DNA of 64,000 bases from contig OZ024884.1 of the NCBI GenBank assembly GCA_964017185.1, forward strand, positions 13,059,548-13,123,547. The letters run 5' to 3'. Positions 1 to 11,756 of the stretch are shown here, in pieces. Both the position numbers and the translations under genes were made by a program. Below the pieces are notes generated by a model. That model made no database searches, was not told the DNA's origin, and saw nothing but the letters and a program-made list of their open reading frames with translations. Position 1 is the stretch's first letter. Each line of letters begins with the position of its first letter. Source of the stretch: Rugalucina vietnamica. Lineage: Eukaryota > Mollusca > Bivalvia > Lucinida > Lucinidae.

Positions 1-316
1 ACCGATATCACGAAAACTGAGCGAACGATTTTCTTTAAACTCGCCCAGTTTCAAGGTCCTGACCAGTCCTAAGTTTGACCAAAATTTCATTAGTTTCAAA
101 ACTCTCTGACTATACGTACTGCTAACTTGAAAATGGCCCATACTGTCCATATTCGGTATGGGGTCGGCTATCTCGAACACCGATATCACGAAAACTGAGC
201 GAACGATTTTCTTTAAACTCGCCCAGTTTCAAGGTCCTGACCAGTCCTAAGTTTGACCAAAATTTCATTAGTTTCAAAACTCTCTGACTATACGTACTGC
301 TAACTTGAAAATGGCC
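1..316. repeat. 178-bp tandem duplication at window edge
   Basis: Bases 1-138 reappear almost unchanged at 179-316 (start accgatatcacg, end cttgaaaatggcc), giving a period of 178 bp. The array may continue left of the window. No coding potential is visible in it. Confidence 0.85.
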
Positions 317-2749
317 AATAGTTTCAAAGCTATCTGAAAATGGCCCGTATTTTGTTTTTGTATCAAAAGTTTGTGAAACAAACGTTCCCCTGTTGAGTGC
401 TGTGTGAATTTATATTTGGGTTTTTGAATTTGTAAAATCGAGGATGGCCAGGATGGCCACTTCGAAGAAAACGCTGCCCTTTATTTGAATGCCGAAACCC
501 TTGGTGGGACTCGTGTATTTTAGGCGGATTCTTTGCATGTTGAATTGACATTGGAATAGATAGTGATTTATGGGCATGTTTTCTTTTTATTGTATTTACC
601 TCTCTTTTGTGCACGTCATATTTGGCTTTAGTTGTTGTAAGCCCGGGCTAGGTCACATTAATGATTCGGGGATAGTTTCGGGTGAAGTCTTTTAGTATTT
701 TCTGCCAGTTAATGTACAGTCAATTAGTACGTGGAGTGATCGGAAAGTAAAATTGTTGTCATTTCTTTCGTTTTTGTTATTTCGAGATGAAATTTCATCA
801 AATAATGCAGCAATATATATTCGAGTATATAGGCAGTTATTCCATTGCAATAACGTTGAAGCTGTCGTTATTCGCCTAACGTTATGTGACGCAACGTAAC
901 GTCGAAGTTTTATTCTTATGTCAAAAATCTTCTTTGTTCAAAGTTTTGTAACGCCCCCGTTTTAATTGCGTTTGTCAGCATATTATATAATACTTATTAA
1001 ATGCAACGTACAAGCTACGAGGATGCTTATCGAATGGATTTGTCTCTATAGAGTCTCGCAAATACCGACTCTTAAGATTAAAGAACATATTTCATTTTCG
1101 GGAAGTCATTTTTATAAGTACGTATATATTTACTGCAAGCTCGAAACATTCTAGTTTTTGCCAGTCTTTTCTTTTTATCATTTCGTTAAACATAGGCTAG
1201 AAAACAAGATACATTCAGTTTAGGTTTACAAAATGAAATCAAAATTCTTGCATATTTTAGGCTAAGTTCGCCGTATTAGTAGATAAAGCATCAGAATGCC
1301 GTATGTTTTCGAAAAAAATAATGTTAGAAAAATTAATATTCATTAAAAAATATCAACCAACTTTTAAAAAATAATATTCATTAAAAAATATCAACCAACT
1401 TTTCAAACACGCCAAATACACTAAAAAAAGTCAACCCAGGGATACAGGTGCGCCGGGTCACATGAAGTGACGTCATTACGCTGTCTCACGTCATTGTTTT
1501 AAAATGCCAATGGTATTTAATTACAAACGATCAATGTTTATTCGTACAATTTCATATTAATCGGTCGACGCAAACTTATTTTACAGCACTTTTATACGTA
1601 CTTTCCGATCGCCCCTCGTACATATGGTTGCATGCGGATAGGCCATTCGCATTCTATTAGTCACATCCGTAACAATTCTTTTCTTATTCATTATCAACCT
1701 TAAGTTTAGGAATCGTATTTGCAACAATGACATCCGTATCTGTGTGTATAATATCCACAGCATCTGTTAGGTCAGCGAACACATTTTGAAAATAGTCAAA
1801 CTTCAGACAATGATGAAAATCTAAACCGATGGATAATACCACGTACGGACGATTGCGGATTAGGTACGATTCTTGCTACGAATATGACGGACAGATACGG
1901 AAGACTTATCAGCAAGCATCTGTATTTGCTAGTGTGACTGTTCTATGACCAATAGGAGTGGTTGCTGAAACCATAGCGAACGTCTCCATATACGCAAGTG
2001 ACTGGTAATATGTAATATCCGTAACTTATCCGTATATATCCGTGGCTGTCCCTATCATGCAAATACAAATAAATCTATCAATGCTTGTCCATATTTATTT
2101 GGCATTCATTCGTTACTTTAGCCCCGCCCTTTACAGCTAAAAAAATAATCCTAAACTATTATTATATGTTAGTTAAACCTAGCCCTCAGACGGAAAGCTA
2201 CATGTAACTTGTTGAGAGAGAGAGCGTGTCCTCCTCTTCATACAAGTTGCTGAAAAATAATGGGCTGTACTGTTATGCGCTGTCCTTACTGTTGTCTGCA
2301 TGTAAGCTGGGATTTTGAATGTAATTGTATGGATTCCTCATCTCTCTATACCTATTTGTAATTATTTTTGTGTTGTTTTAGCCTTATGTACGTTTTCATA
2401 TTTTAGTTCAGTTCAGGTAACTGAGTGGCCGCCTATTGGGGAATAGCTGCTCCTTCGGCTTACTATATGTTTTGTTGGTATTGGTATAAGTAGTGTCATT
2501 TTGTTTTTTCCAACCCCTCGGTTTATGGAGTGGGAATTTCTTTCTGATTGTGCCATTTCCTGATCATTGCCTATATACTTGTATCTTTTTATTTGTAATA
2601 ATAAAACGTTAATTTCAGTCGACATCCTAATCATGTACTGGTGATTATGTGCGTATGCGCATATGTGCGTACTGCCAACTGCTAGCAGTACAGACAGCAG
2701 TATACTGCCAACTGCTAGCAGTACAGCAGTATACTGCCTACTGCTACTG
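317..2749. other. AT-rich intergenic DNA, no gene seen
   Basis: No exon with convincing splice sites or conserved motif is visible on either strand. A short direct duplication (attcattaaaaaatatcaac, twice) lies at about 1338-1400. The short open frames here look like chance. Confidence 0.5.
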
Positions 2750-2915
2750 CTACTGCTGACTTCCTACCGGTGGAAATTTTGTATTTAAGTAGAAGAGGGA
2801 TTGTACTATCCATGTAGCGAAAACAAAGGCGCTGATCAGCTTCGCGGTTACCGCGAAGCTGATCTGCGGCTTTGTTTTCGCCTATGCAAATTGTTGTTTT
2901 TCTCATGCACAGGCT
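2750..2915 (-). mobile_element. MITE family H, copy 1 (truncated)
   Basis: A hairpin at 2817-2881 has arms running gcgaaaacaaaggcgc and gatcagcttcgcggt, mirrored after a tiny loop. It is followed by a terminal part resembling ttctcatg...ggctcaa. The same structure recurs at 9304, 10788, 16651, 17115 and 28198. The left end is lost against the 28.2-kb copy. Confidence 0.8.
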
Positions 2916-3030
2916 CAAATATATTAAATTTTGGTTAGACAATGTATCTAAACCGACAACAGTTTTCTGATTTCTCAGAATACCCTCGCTGATCTCAAAG
3001 GACCAAGAGGAAATATAATCTTCTGTCCCT
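2912..3030 (-). repeat. Inverted fragment of the 376-bp repeat
   Basis: The reverse complement matches part of the unit found in tandem at 35706-36540; both contain tttgagatcag, gagaaatcagaaaa and a following tctaaccaa. It directly abuts the H MITE. Confidence 0.7.
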
Positions 3031-3116
3031 GTTCCTATTTCTACCAAGTTTTCCGCATTTAATGACATTCTACCCAATAGGAGACCTAAGCTATGTTCTC
3101 TCACTGTACCGGTTTA

Positions 3117-4606
3117 AGGCCTGTTTACACATTCACGATTTTTGGCCACGGTGCCGCTACGATTTGCCACGATTTGTAAGATCGTCGTGTACTGTGGTGT
3201 ACAGTGGTGATTCGTAGTAGATACGTCGTGAATCGTGGTGAATCTTGATGAATCGTGATGATTCGGGAAACTCCACGGTAGCGCTACGGAAGTTTCAAAC
3301 TGTTTAAAACATTCGTGGCGTATCGTGGCGTGGCCTAATTCGTAGCGCAATCGTAGCGGAATCGTGCTTATTCGTACTGACACCGTAGCTATATTCGCGG
3401 CTATTCGTGAGAGATCGTAGCCAATCGCGGAGCTCCGTAGCGAAACCTTGGAATCTTTGACACCACGAACCCACACGATTCACCACGAATTGTGTACGGT
3501 TGTCCTACGAATCATCCACGGTTTCGCTACGGAGCTCCACGATTGGCCACGGCGGCTACCGCCGTGAATCGTACTAGTACCGTATCGAACCGTACAAGCA
3601 CCGTGAGCATTCGTTGTGCCACCGTGGTTAATCCTCATTAAGCCCCGTTTACACATTCACGGTTTTCTCTACGATTCACCACGATTCACCCCGATTTCTC
3701 ATGGTCAGAAAAATCGGGGTGGACCGGGATGAATCGTGGCGAAAGGTGGAAATATTCAATGTCACTACGATTCCAGTAAGAATGTCTACGATATTAGTAC
3801 GGTGTCTGTAAGGTATCGCTACGAATCAATGACGGTTCATGACGGCAACGCTACGGTCAATGACGATTAACCACGGTGGCACAACGAATGCTCACGGTGC
3901 TTGTACGGTTCGATACGGTACTAGTACGATTCACGGCGGTAGCCGTCGTGGTCAGTCGTGGAGCTCCGTGGCGAAACCGTGGATGATTCGTAGGACAACC
4001 GTACACAATTCGTGGTGAATCGTAGGAGTTCGTGGTGTCAAAGATTCCACGGTTTCGCTACGGAGCTCCAAGATTGGCTACGATCTCTCACGAATAGCCG
4101 CGAATATAGCTACGGTGTCAGTACGAATAAGCACGATTCCGCTACGGGTGCGCTACGAATTAGGCCACGCCCAATTACCACCACGATTCGCCACGGTACG
4201 CCACGAATGTTTTAAATAGTTTAAAATTTCCGTAGCGCTGCCGTAGAGTTTCCCGAATCATCACGATTCATCAAGATTCACCACGATTCACCACGGTTCT
4301 ACTACGAATGACCACGGTACACCACGGTACACGACGATTTTACAAATCGTGGCGAATCGTAGCGGCACCGTAGCCAAAAATCGTGAATGTGTAAACGGGA
4401 CTTTATCGTCATTGATTCGTAGCGATACCTTACAGACACCATACTAATATCGTGGGCATTATTACTGGAATCGTAGTGACACTGAATATTTCCACTTTTC
4501 GCCACGATTCATCCCGATCCATCCCGATTTTTCTGACCATCAGAAATCGGGGCGAATTGTGGCGAATCGTAGAAAAAATCGTGAATGTGTAAACGGGGCT
4601 TTAGCT
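3117..4606. mobile_element. Interleaved fold-back element, order A-B-A'-B'
   Basis: Segment A (about 3117-3635) is the reverse complement of A' (about 3868-4402). Segment B (about 3636-3868) is the reverse complement of B' (about 4403-4606), which lacks about 27 bases present in B. Each of the four outer ends carries a version of cccgtttacacattcacg. Arms are built from short repeats such as ccacgattcaccacgaat. TTAA-like bases abut some ends (ttaaggcc, attaagcccc), which may be target sites. No transposase is present, so it is probably non-autonomous. The open frames inside are by-products of the repeats. Confidence 0.85.
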
Positions 4607-5325
4607 CCCCGGTCCCACCCAGTTTAATAAACCAGTCTAAACCGGGTTGAAACGTGACGAACCGGGATAGAACCGTAGCGCTACCGGGGCGAACAGGGGC
4701 GACCCCTGAGATGTCAAAAACCTGGTAAAACCGGGGCGACACCGTGACAAACCGTGATAGCACCGGGACTCGACCGTGATAAACCGGGATGATCCGGCAC
4801 AAACCGTTGGTAACCGGGACGGCACCGAGGTGAACCGGGACGGCACCGGGGTGAACTGGGACCACCGGGTTGAACCGGGACGCCACCGGGACAAACGGCT
4901 TTAAACTTTGGCCGTAAACACCGGTTTGCCGCGGTGGCGTCCCGATTAAGCCCGGTGGCGTTCCGGTTCACCCCGGTTGCTAACATTTTCAATACCGGCA
5001 AACACCGGGGCATAACCGTGGCGGGGACCGGGAGTCACCGGGACGCCACCGGGGTGAATCGGGGCACCACCGGGGTGAATCGGGACGCTTCAGATGTGAA
5101 TCTTAGTAAAACCGGGGCACACCGGCATGCACCGTGACGACACCGTGGTAGAACCGGGACCAAGACCGCGGCTACATCGTGGTAACACCGTGGTAACACC
5201 GTGGATATGAGAACACGATCAATTTTGGTAGGAACTGTTCCCCGGTTTTTCACGTATACCGGCTTGGCTTCACCGGGGCGAACCAAGGTAGTACCGGGAC
5301 AGTATAAACAGGGCTGAAGTTGACC
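4607..5325. repeat. GC-rich accgggg-type tandem array
   Basis: Short degenerate units such as caccggggtgaa and accgggacggcacc are repeated, with the strand sense switching around 4900-4985. It ends in gtataaacagggct, which resembles the fold-back terminus gtgtaaacggggct, so it is probably a relative of the adjacent element. Unlike the surrounding DNA it is strongly GC-rich. Overlapping proline/valine-rich frames are repeat artefacts. Confidence 0.7.
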
Positions 5326-6148
5326 TTGTGATGAAATAGGATAAGGATATACCAAGATCACGATATATACACTTTGAGAGCTTTGAACCCCGATGCTACA
5401 TATTAAGCTTCACGGCGCCCTAGGTCTTTGGGTTCTGGCGAAGATTTTTTAAAAAGGATTTTGCGTTTATCTTGGTCATTTGACCTGGGTCTTTTATATA
5501 AACTTTCGTTTGTATACGAAGACTTGAGTTAGCAAATCTCTGCAAAGGAGCGTATGGTATACTATACTCACGGACTTTAAAAACGCAACACTTGCATTAT
5601 CGATTCAGAATACATGATTTTTTCCGAACAAAAACGAAATGCCAGATTGACGTCAACGTAGTATGGGATTTTTAGACTCCTGTTTTGTTAATTTTCTTGA
5701 TATATTTAAAAATAATCGACGGTAGGATTTTTTTAAAAAACTGATACGTTTTAGAGAAATTCCTGAACTACAGGTAGATAACGAGAAAGTCCTTAGTTAC
5801 CGGATTCGTTTTCCTGCTATAAGCGTGCGAAGAGAGGTAGTTGTTGCTGAATCCAGTACGTTGAATGCGCGACGTCGATTTTGCGCCAAAATTGCCGACG
5901 CTATTTAGTATTGAAAAGTGCTTATTGTCGCGCAAATGATGTTTTTCTCGGGATAATATGTCCACAATCTATATTTTGAGCAGTTTTAACTAATAAATTA
6001 TATCGAATTTTTTTACATTTCTGAAGTCCTCTGCATAATTGTATGTGCATAGTTTCGTATTCCGAACGTAAACTGGCGCTAGAAATGACGTTTCGAGCGA
6101 AAACTGACGTTTCGAATGCGACGTAAAAATGATGACGTTTCTACACCA
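5326..6148. other. Intergenic, no gene seen
   Basis: Mixed-composition DNA with several gacgtttcg-type motifs near 6090-6145. No supported exon or recognisable repeat boundary. Confidence 0.4.
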
Positions 6149-6226
6149 CACCGTACATACGGCTCGTCAAATTCCAACTGGTACGTCAAATTCCAGATGT
6201 TTATGTCGGCGCGTGCGTTTTGGCGG
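6149..6226 (+). repeat. Left arm of a 78-bp inverted pair
   Basis: This stretch (containing ggctcgtcaaattccaactg and gcgtgcgttttggcgg) is repeated in inverse at 8678-8755 with few mismatches. The partners are 2.45 kb apart and may be ends of a degraded element or two opposed insertions. Confidence 0.75.
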
Positions 6227-7139
6227 GTAAGTGATTTTGCTGTATTTTGCACAGAATACCTAAACTTTTCATGGTATAATCTTATTGAGGCTTATATTTT
6301 TTCAGTCTCCATCTGAAGGATCATTGATAATCAACTTTTACAGTGTATTTATCGTTTTATTCTGTCGCTAGGCGACAAAAACAATACGCCAAAGTACAGA
6401 CGGGCGAATGCCATATGATAAGTGAAATTACAGACGGCCGATACGGAAAGTTCCAGACGGTTTATGATACGGGTCTACTAAAACACTTCTTTGTTAGGCA
6501 ATAGTCAGTTTATGGTTTAATTTGCATCGCTACTAACCATAAATTGCATAAAGAAAACATTACTTGGAAAGGAAATAAAGTGAAACGACTGTCTTTAAAC
6601 GATTTTATATGCCGTTTTTTTACTCAAGATGGCCAGGCTGATTGGACTTTTGACTATATAGAAATTTGGAAAAAAATTAAAGCAGATAGTGTGAACATTT
6701 GATAATATTCCACATAACTTAACTGATACATGTATGGCTACTGCAAAGCAATTGTAAATATTCAAATAGAACACTACGCGACTCAGTACACGTACATGTA
6801 TAAGCGCCATGAGACGGGGAATTATTTACGAATAGCGCATTGTTTCTAGCTTTATTTATATGCATACCCCTAATTTTGATTATAAATTCTGTATGGCATG
6901 GGCCGGAACTGAACTGTGCGGTCTGTGCCTGGGCATACCAGGGTTCAATCTGATTGTTGGTTTCCTTATGCACCAATGTCCAGGGGCGTTGTTAGGCATC
7001 AGGTGTCTTCGCGCATTCGCTCGGTTGAGTCTTCGCCCTAGAAACACCATGGCATAACCTGTGCTTTATTTGTTTGCCAATGTGCTTCTTTGATGGAATT
7101 TAATTTTTTATACCAACGGAACAAAAACGTGTGTTTTTG

Positions 7140-7640
7140 ATTGTTTGAACTGACGCTTTACGTCCCAGTCAACAGATAAGGTCATGTCGGGACGTTGCCT
7201 CTATGGAACTTTTACGCAAAATGAGGATGTCATGACATCCTACAAGTGCTTGAAATATAACCATCCAACTAAGCCAAAAATGCTTATACGTATGGATGGT
7301 ATGACTTGAACCACGTTTTGAGCAAGCTCAGACCAGAGGGGTTCCCCAGTAATCAGATGGTCGGTTAGTAGTGTATAAGCTTTACCTGGATGTACAAGCA
7401 GCCCATCTATTTCTTAAGCCCCCAATGGGTGAGTGCCCATATCGCAACCCGACCACCTTCAAATACATATACTGATGTACACATTGTGCATACTGCATAC
7501 TGCCACAGAGTCCGGGGGCTCAAAAGTCATCAACATGACACGCGTATGTGTCGGTCGGGGTTCGAGCCCACAACCTCTGGAGGATGATGGGAACTAACTA
7601 CCCACTAGATCACACGACCGCACAACAGGCATTGGTTAAG
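7140..7640 (-). mobile_element. tRNA-derived SINE
   Basis: Read on the minus strand, a tRNA-like head (about 7545-7640) has box-A-like gtgatctagtgggtag and box-B-like gtgggctcgaaccccga. It is followed by a long body and the shared tail domain (tttacgtcccagtcaaca ... atgtcgggacg). The body matches the copy at 17455-18910. No clear target duplication was found. Confidence 0.7.
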
Positions 7641-7799
7641 GTCGTTGACTATCAGCGCCTTTAAAATAAAATTAACCAAGGATCAAGAACTGAGACAATC
7701 AGGTGGGAATCTTTTTCTGATTATGCCTTTTCCTGATCTTTGCCTGCTCGTACCTTTTCAAATCCCGACCACTATATCACTCTTAAAGTTATACTGTGT

Positions 7800-8060
7800 T
7801 TGAGTGGAAACAAAACAGCAAACACACAAAGTTGAAACAATTTCGAACCAATGTTGATTCAATCAACTTTAAAACAATGTTGTAGAATCAATGTTGATTC
7901 AGTGAATCGAATTGATTCAACAATGTTTAAAGGTTGACCGAAACAACATTATTTTAACATTATTTCAACAATGTGTGTCTTAAAGTTGATTCTACGGTTT
8001 CAACATTTTGTGCAAATGTTGATATAGTGAATCAATGTCGTGTGTCTTTAAGGTGGCCAT
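7800..8060. repeat. caatgttgattca-rich short repeat region
   Basis: Repeated, partly inverted copies of aatgttgattca and ttcaacaatgttt lie within about 200 bp, suggesting a small fold-back or MITE. Its boundaries are not defined. Confidence 0.5.
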
Positions 8061-8677
8061 TTTCTCTTTACCCATCTATAACTGTATGACATCCATAACA
8101 TTTCCAATTCAAGAAATACAATTTATTTTTTGAACGTATACTTCCAAGTTGACCGCTTAAGAAGGCCAAACAATGCCAGGGTGCCATGGGTATTTGAAAT
8201 AATCGCACTCAACACGTCTGATGCGACAAGTATCCAAAGTCGTGTCTACGTCTGTTATTTGACGTATCAAAAGCTATTGTCCGTCTGGTCTTTCAAGTAT
8301 AAAGCGACTGTCGTGGTTCGTATCATGTAAAATCACACATGGTTCAAAAGAATGAGCTGCGCTATCAATAGTAGTAATTAATTTGAATAAAAGCTTAAAC
8401 CAGGCTTTTAAATAGATACTAAGCTACATATATTCGAGCATGCGACTTTCAATTATTTCTAGTTATGGAGATATTTGGCGAAAAGTATGGATGTTTTCTG
8501 AAAACGTGCCATTTTAAGACTTTCGTGCAATGTTTTCGCCAATCCACGGATAAGCTGACCATGACACCTGTATGTACAGATGCGTGGGGGTCCACACAAG
8601 ACTGCCGATTATTATTTTCTTTTGAAACCATTAGCTAAAGTATAATAAAACAAGAAAAAACAACAAAAATAATTTAG

Positions 8678-8755
8678 CCGCCAAAACGCACGCGCTGACA
8701 TAAACATCTGGAATTTGACGTACCAGTTGGAATTTGACGAGCCGTATGAACGGTG
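8678..8755 (-). repeat. Right arm of the 78-bp inverted pair
   Basis: Reverse complement of 6149-6226 (ccgccaaaacgcacgcgc ... ttgacgagccgtatgaacgg). Confidence 0.75.
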
Positions 8756-8925
8756 TGTACACGCACGTTCCTTTGATCGCGCCTCGAATTACGTACATCT
8801 GGCTTTGAAATGACATTGAAAGAAAGCGCCAAAGCTTATTTTGATTTTTCTTGTGCATTAGGTTGTTAGCTATCACCGTACCCATTTCTTGTATTCTTCA
8901 AAAAAGTTACGCCTGCATGGTGTTG

Positions 8926-8961
<36 letters not shown>
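8926..8961. repeat. Poly-A tract, 36 bp
   Basis: An uninterrupted A run after ggtgttg, followed by gcaaagaaaattc. No retroelement body was recognised upstream. Confidence 0.9.
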
Positions 8962-8962
<1 letters not shown>

Positions 8963-9303
8963 CAAAGAAAATTCAATGGGTAAATATTGTGTATGGTATT
9001 GAGATTCACGATATTATGTTTCTATTATGGTTCAGTTTAACTTTAAATCAGTTGTAAGCAAATGATAACCGATGCAAAGTGTTGCTTTATTAAGGTTCGT
9101 CAGTATATACGCTCACCTTGTAATCCTTCGACTCAGGGGAGTTTTAATACTGATGAAACAAGGTCATTGCAACATTTCTTGCAAATATTTTCAGAACAAC
9201 GTCACCCATTAACACGGTGCCTTTTACTGCTAAAAACATTAACTCACCTGATACCCCTACCTGTCTACCAAAAATGCCGACGAAATGGCTGACTGACATA
9301 ATT

Positions 9304-9537
9304 TGAGCATTCGCACGAGAAAACCAACAATCTGGGTTTCCAACCAGGTCTGACACAAACCGGCCTGTGCAGCTACAGTGGCAGCATAGAAACTTGGAAT
9401 TTCGGATTTAAGAGGAAGAAGGTTTGTACTGTGTGTGTAGCGAAAATAAAGACGCTGATCAGCTGTGCAGTAACTGCACAGCTGATCAGCGACTTTGTTT
9501 CCGCCTATGCATGTTGGTTTTCCTATGCAGTAGCTCA
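9304..9537. mobile_element. MITE family H, copy 2 (variant hairpin)
   Basis: Complete copy, with terminal tgagcattcgcacgagaaaa at one end and gttggttttcctatgcagtagctca at the other in divergent form (the latter seen as separate blocks). The hairpin at 9440-9504 has cagctgtgcagt in one arm where other copies have cagcttcgcggt, and the opposite arm changes to match (actgcacagctg). Confidence 0.85.
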
Positions 9538-9844
9538 TTTACCTGCATATTTTTGTAAACTGATTATGAGGTTTGCATCGAGTAATAGCTTTAATGACAT
9601 GGCCGCACTCCGTAGCACCTGAAGAATCAATCATGATCGAATTTTTGACAGAAATGAAGAAAAAACTAATTGCGAAACCGCATAAAGGAAACGAGGGTTT
9701 TTGCCTTGGTATGCATCAGCAGTAAGTGTATAACGTAAAACAGCCAAGGTACAATCAAGAACTGATTGAGGATTATTTGCATGTAGGATGCTCTACTAAT
9801 TAAATACCATTGCTTTCATAATCTTCGCCAGCCTTCGAATGGGA

Positions 9845-9846
<2 letters not shown>

Positions 9847-9884
<38 letters not shown>

Positions 9885-10560
9885 AAAAACAAAAAAAAAA
9901 AAAAACAAAAAAAAAACGCAACAATAGGCCACCGAAGATTTTCGAGTTTAAGGGTAAAACGTTGATAATTTCAGGTATATTGCTGTATGATTCTCATTCA
10001 TGGGATGTAAGGGTATATCATGCAAACAACTGATTTTCATTTCGATATAAAATTGAATGAGAATTTTTTGTCGACTTAAATATTAAATGCAAATCGGGAA
10101 AGACTTGCCCTGCGCATGCGCCCACTTTTGAACCTCCAAATCATCAAGAAACAATGTCAGCTGCTCCCTAATTAAAATTCATGAAAAAGAAATAAAGTTC
10201 CAAGACTAACAAGCTCGTGATTAAAACCAAAATCCATATATGTTTAATTGAAAGGGGGATAATTTCAATTTTATTTCTTTAACGTGTGAGTTACCTGCTG
10301 AGTGATTTTCAATGCGGATTTAAACCGTATCATTATTTTAATGCTTGCGCATGCGCACTGTGTGGTTTTTGCTACTTTCAGCATGCCCATGGTCGGCATC
10401 GAATATCTCCGTAAATACTCATCAAAATGAAAATCGGTTTCTTGCATTCGGAAGCCTGATATCTAATACAGAAGTAGAAAATGCAATGATTTCTGATTGT
10501 ATCATAGTTTGGTCAAAATTTAGTGGAATATAATTGTTGCGTTTCTTTTTTTGTTCAGTA
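9847..10560 (-). mobile_element. Tc1/mariner-like MITE, copy 1
   Basis: Inverted copy of the element at 38653-39343. The right end is intact (gttgcgtttcttttttt then gttcagta, followed by TA). At the left end the short A run inside the terminal repeat has grown into long interrupted poly-A (9848-9917) before cgcaacaatagg. No transposase frame; an apparent signal-peptide-like frame at 10345 belongs to the repeat. Confidence 0.85.
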
Positions 10561-10787
10561 TATTTTGATGTTGACACGGTCTCTCCAACTGTCAGCTGTT
10601 GAGAGCTCAATGTCAAATTTGCGGCTCAACTCGAACTCGGCCCCGCAAACATTAGCAGTGATGTCTGATGTATCCAGGCTGCAGATACGGAAGAAAAAAT
10701 GGCGCTCTTCATAGGAAAAAAACAACAACAATGTAACAGTAGCTGTTAGCACTCTTTGAAAAACAATAAAGATATCAAAAAGGCAAT

Positions 10788-10973
10788 TGAGCCGCATCGT
10801 GAGAAAACTGCGAAGCTGATCAGCGCCTTTGTTTTCGCTACAGGATAGTACAACCCCTCTTCTTCTTAGATCCGAAATTTCTAACTACTAGCCAGCTTCT
10901 TTGACTGTACAGGCGATTAGTGTCAGACATGGTCGGAAACCCCGAAGACCGGGTTTCTCTCGTCGCGGCTTAT
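10788..10973 (+). mobile_element. MITE family H, copy 3 (one hairpin arm deleted)
   Basis: Starts tgagccgcatcgtgagaaaa, then passes directly into tgcgaagctgatcagcgcc, so the left hairpin arm is gone. It ends near ctctcgtcgcggctta. Confidence 0.8.
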
Positions 10974-11034
10974 TTGATTTGTAGCCGTCGATGCTGACAT
11001 CAGTCTCAGTTTAGAGTACTCCCCCCACATGTTG

Positions 11035-11095
11035 TTTTTTCGGAGCTGTTTGCATACAACCCACAACATTGGCCATGCAACCCTAGCAGGATGGT
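11035..11095 (+). pseudogene. Divergent relic of receptor exon start
   Basis: The stretch ttttcggagctgtttgcatacaacccaca can be aligned (read in blocks) with the acceptor and first codons of the exon at 11319. Its reading LFAYNPQH resembles LCVYSPHK of the real exon. The AG acceptor is mutated to CG, so it is unlikely to splice. The alignment is short and tentative. Confidence 0.35.
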
Positions 11096-11318
11096 ATGTA
11101 CGGCCGACTTTTGAAACGCGTTTTTATCATTATTATTTTATCTAGGAAGAACCCCTGAGTTTCAATTGTATGTCCGCAAAAAGCTGAATAAATTTCGACT
11201 CATCGCTCGTGATTTGATCTTCTTTACAACTGACCTCCAAACAGTGAATTATTACTCAACAATTCACTGCTAGAGCTGATCTATTTCTTAAACATTGTCT
11301 TCAACATTTTCTTTTCAG

Positions 11319-11458
11319 GGCTATGTGTCTACAGCCCACACAAAGCCAAAGAAATTCGACTAGCGACCCTAGAGGCTGACACCTACGATTTCCTGGCTCG
11401 GCCAACTGCCACTACCAACATCACGGTCGGGGTAACATTTCTGTCCGTTGAAGAATTG
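11319..11458 (+). CDS. Receptor exon: N-terminal helix and first strand
   Basis: The acceptor is cattttcttttcag and the donor ttg|gtacg. It begins with the last two bases of a split codon and ends in phase 0. It encodes LCVYSPHKAKEI, then RLATLEADTYDFLARP, matching the nAChR pattern of a helix ending in RP, then NITVGVTFLSVEEL. Confidence 0.9.
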
Positions 11459-11552
11459 GTACGTCGTTTTATTACAATATTGTTCATAGCAGTAGAAAAA
11501 ATGCTCCACGTCATTCGTTTTGGGTATCTACGCTCGTATTCGACAACAACAA

Positions 11553-11596
<44 letters not shown>

Positions 11597-11675
11597 CTCA
11601 ACGTTATACGTTTTGGGTATCTATTCGAAAATATGTTCCACGTTATACGTGTTGGGCTCCACGTCATACATTTTA

Positions 11676-11756
<81 letters not shown>

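Noticed and set aside
4509..5361. Overlapping proline/valine/arginine-rich minus-strand frames
   Set aside because: They follow the GC-rich short-unit array and occur in several frames at once.
10345..10533. Plus-strand frame with a signal-peptide-like start, a tempting first exon for the receptor gene
   Set aside because: It lies wholly inside the Tc1/mariner-like MITE; the same sequence exists at 38.7-39.0 kb, far from any receptor.
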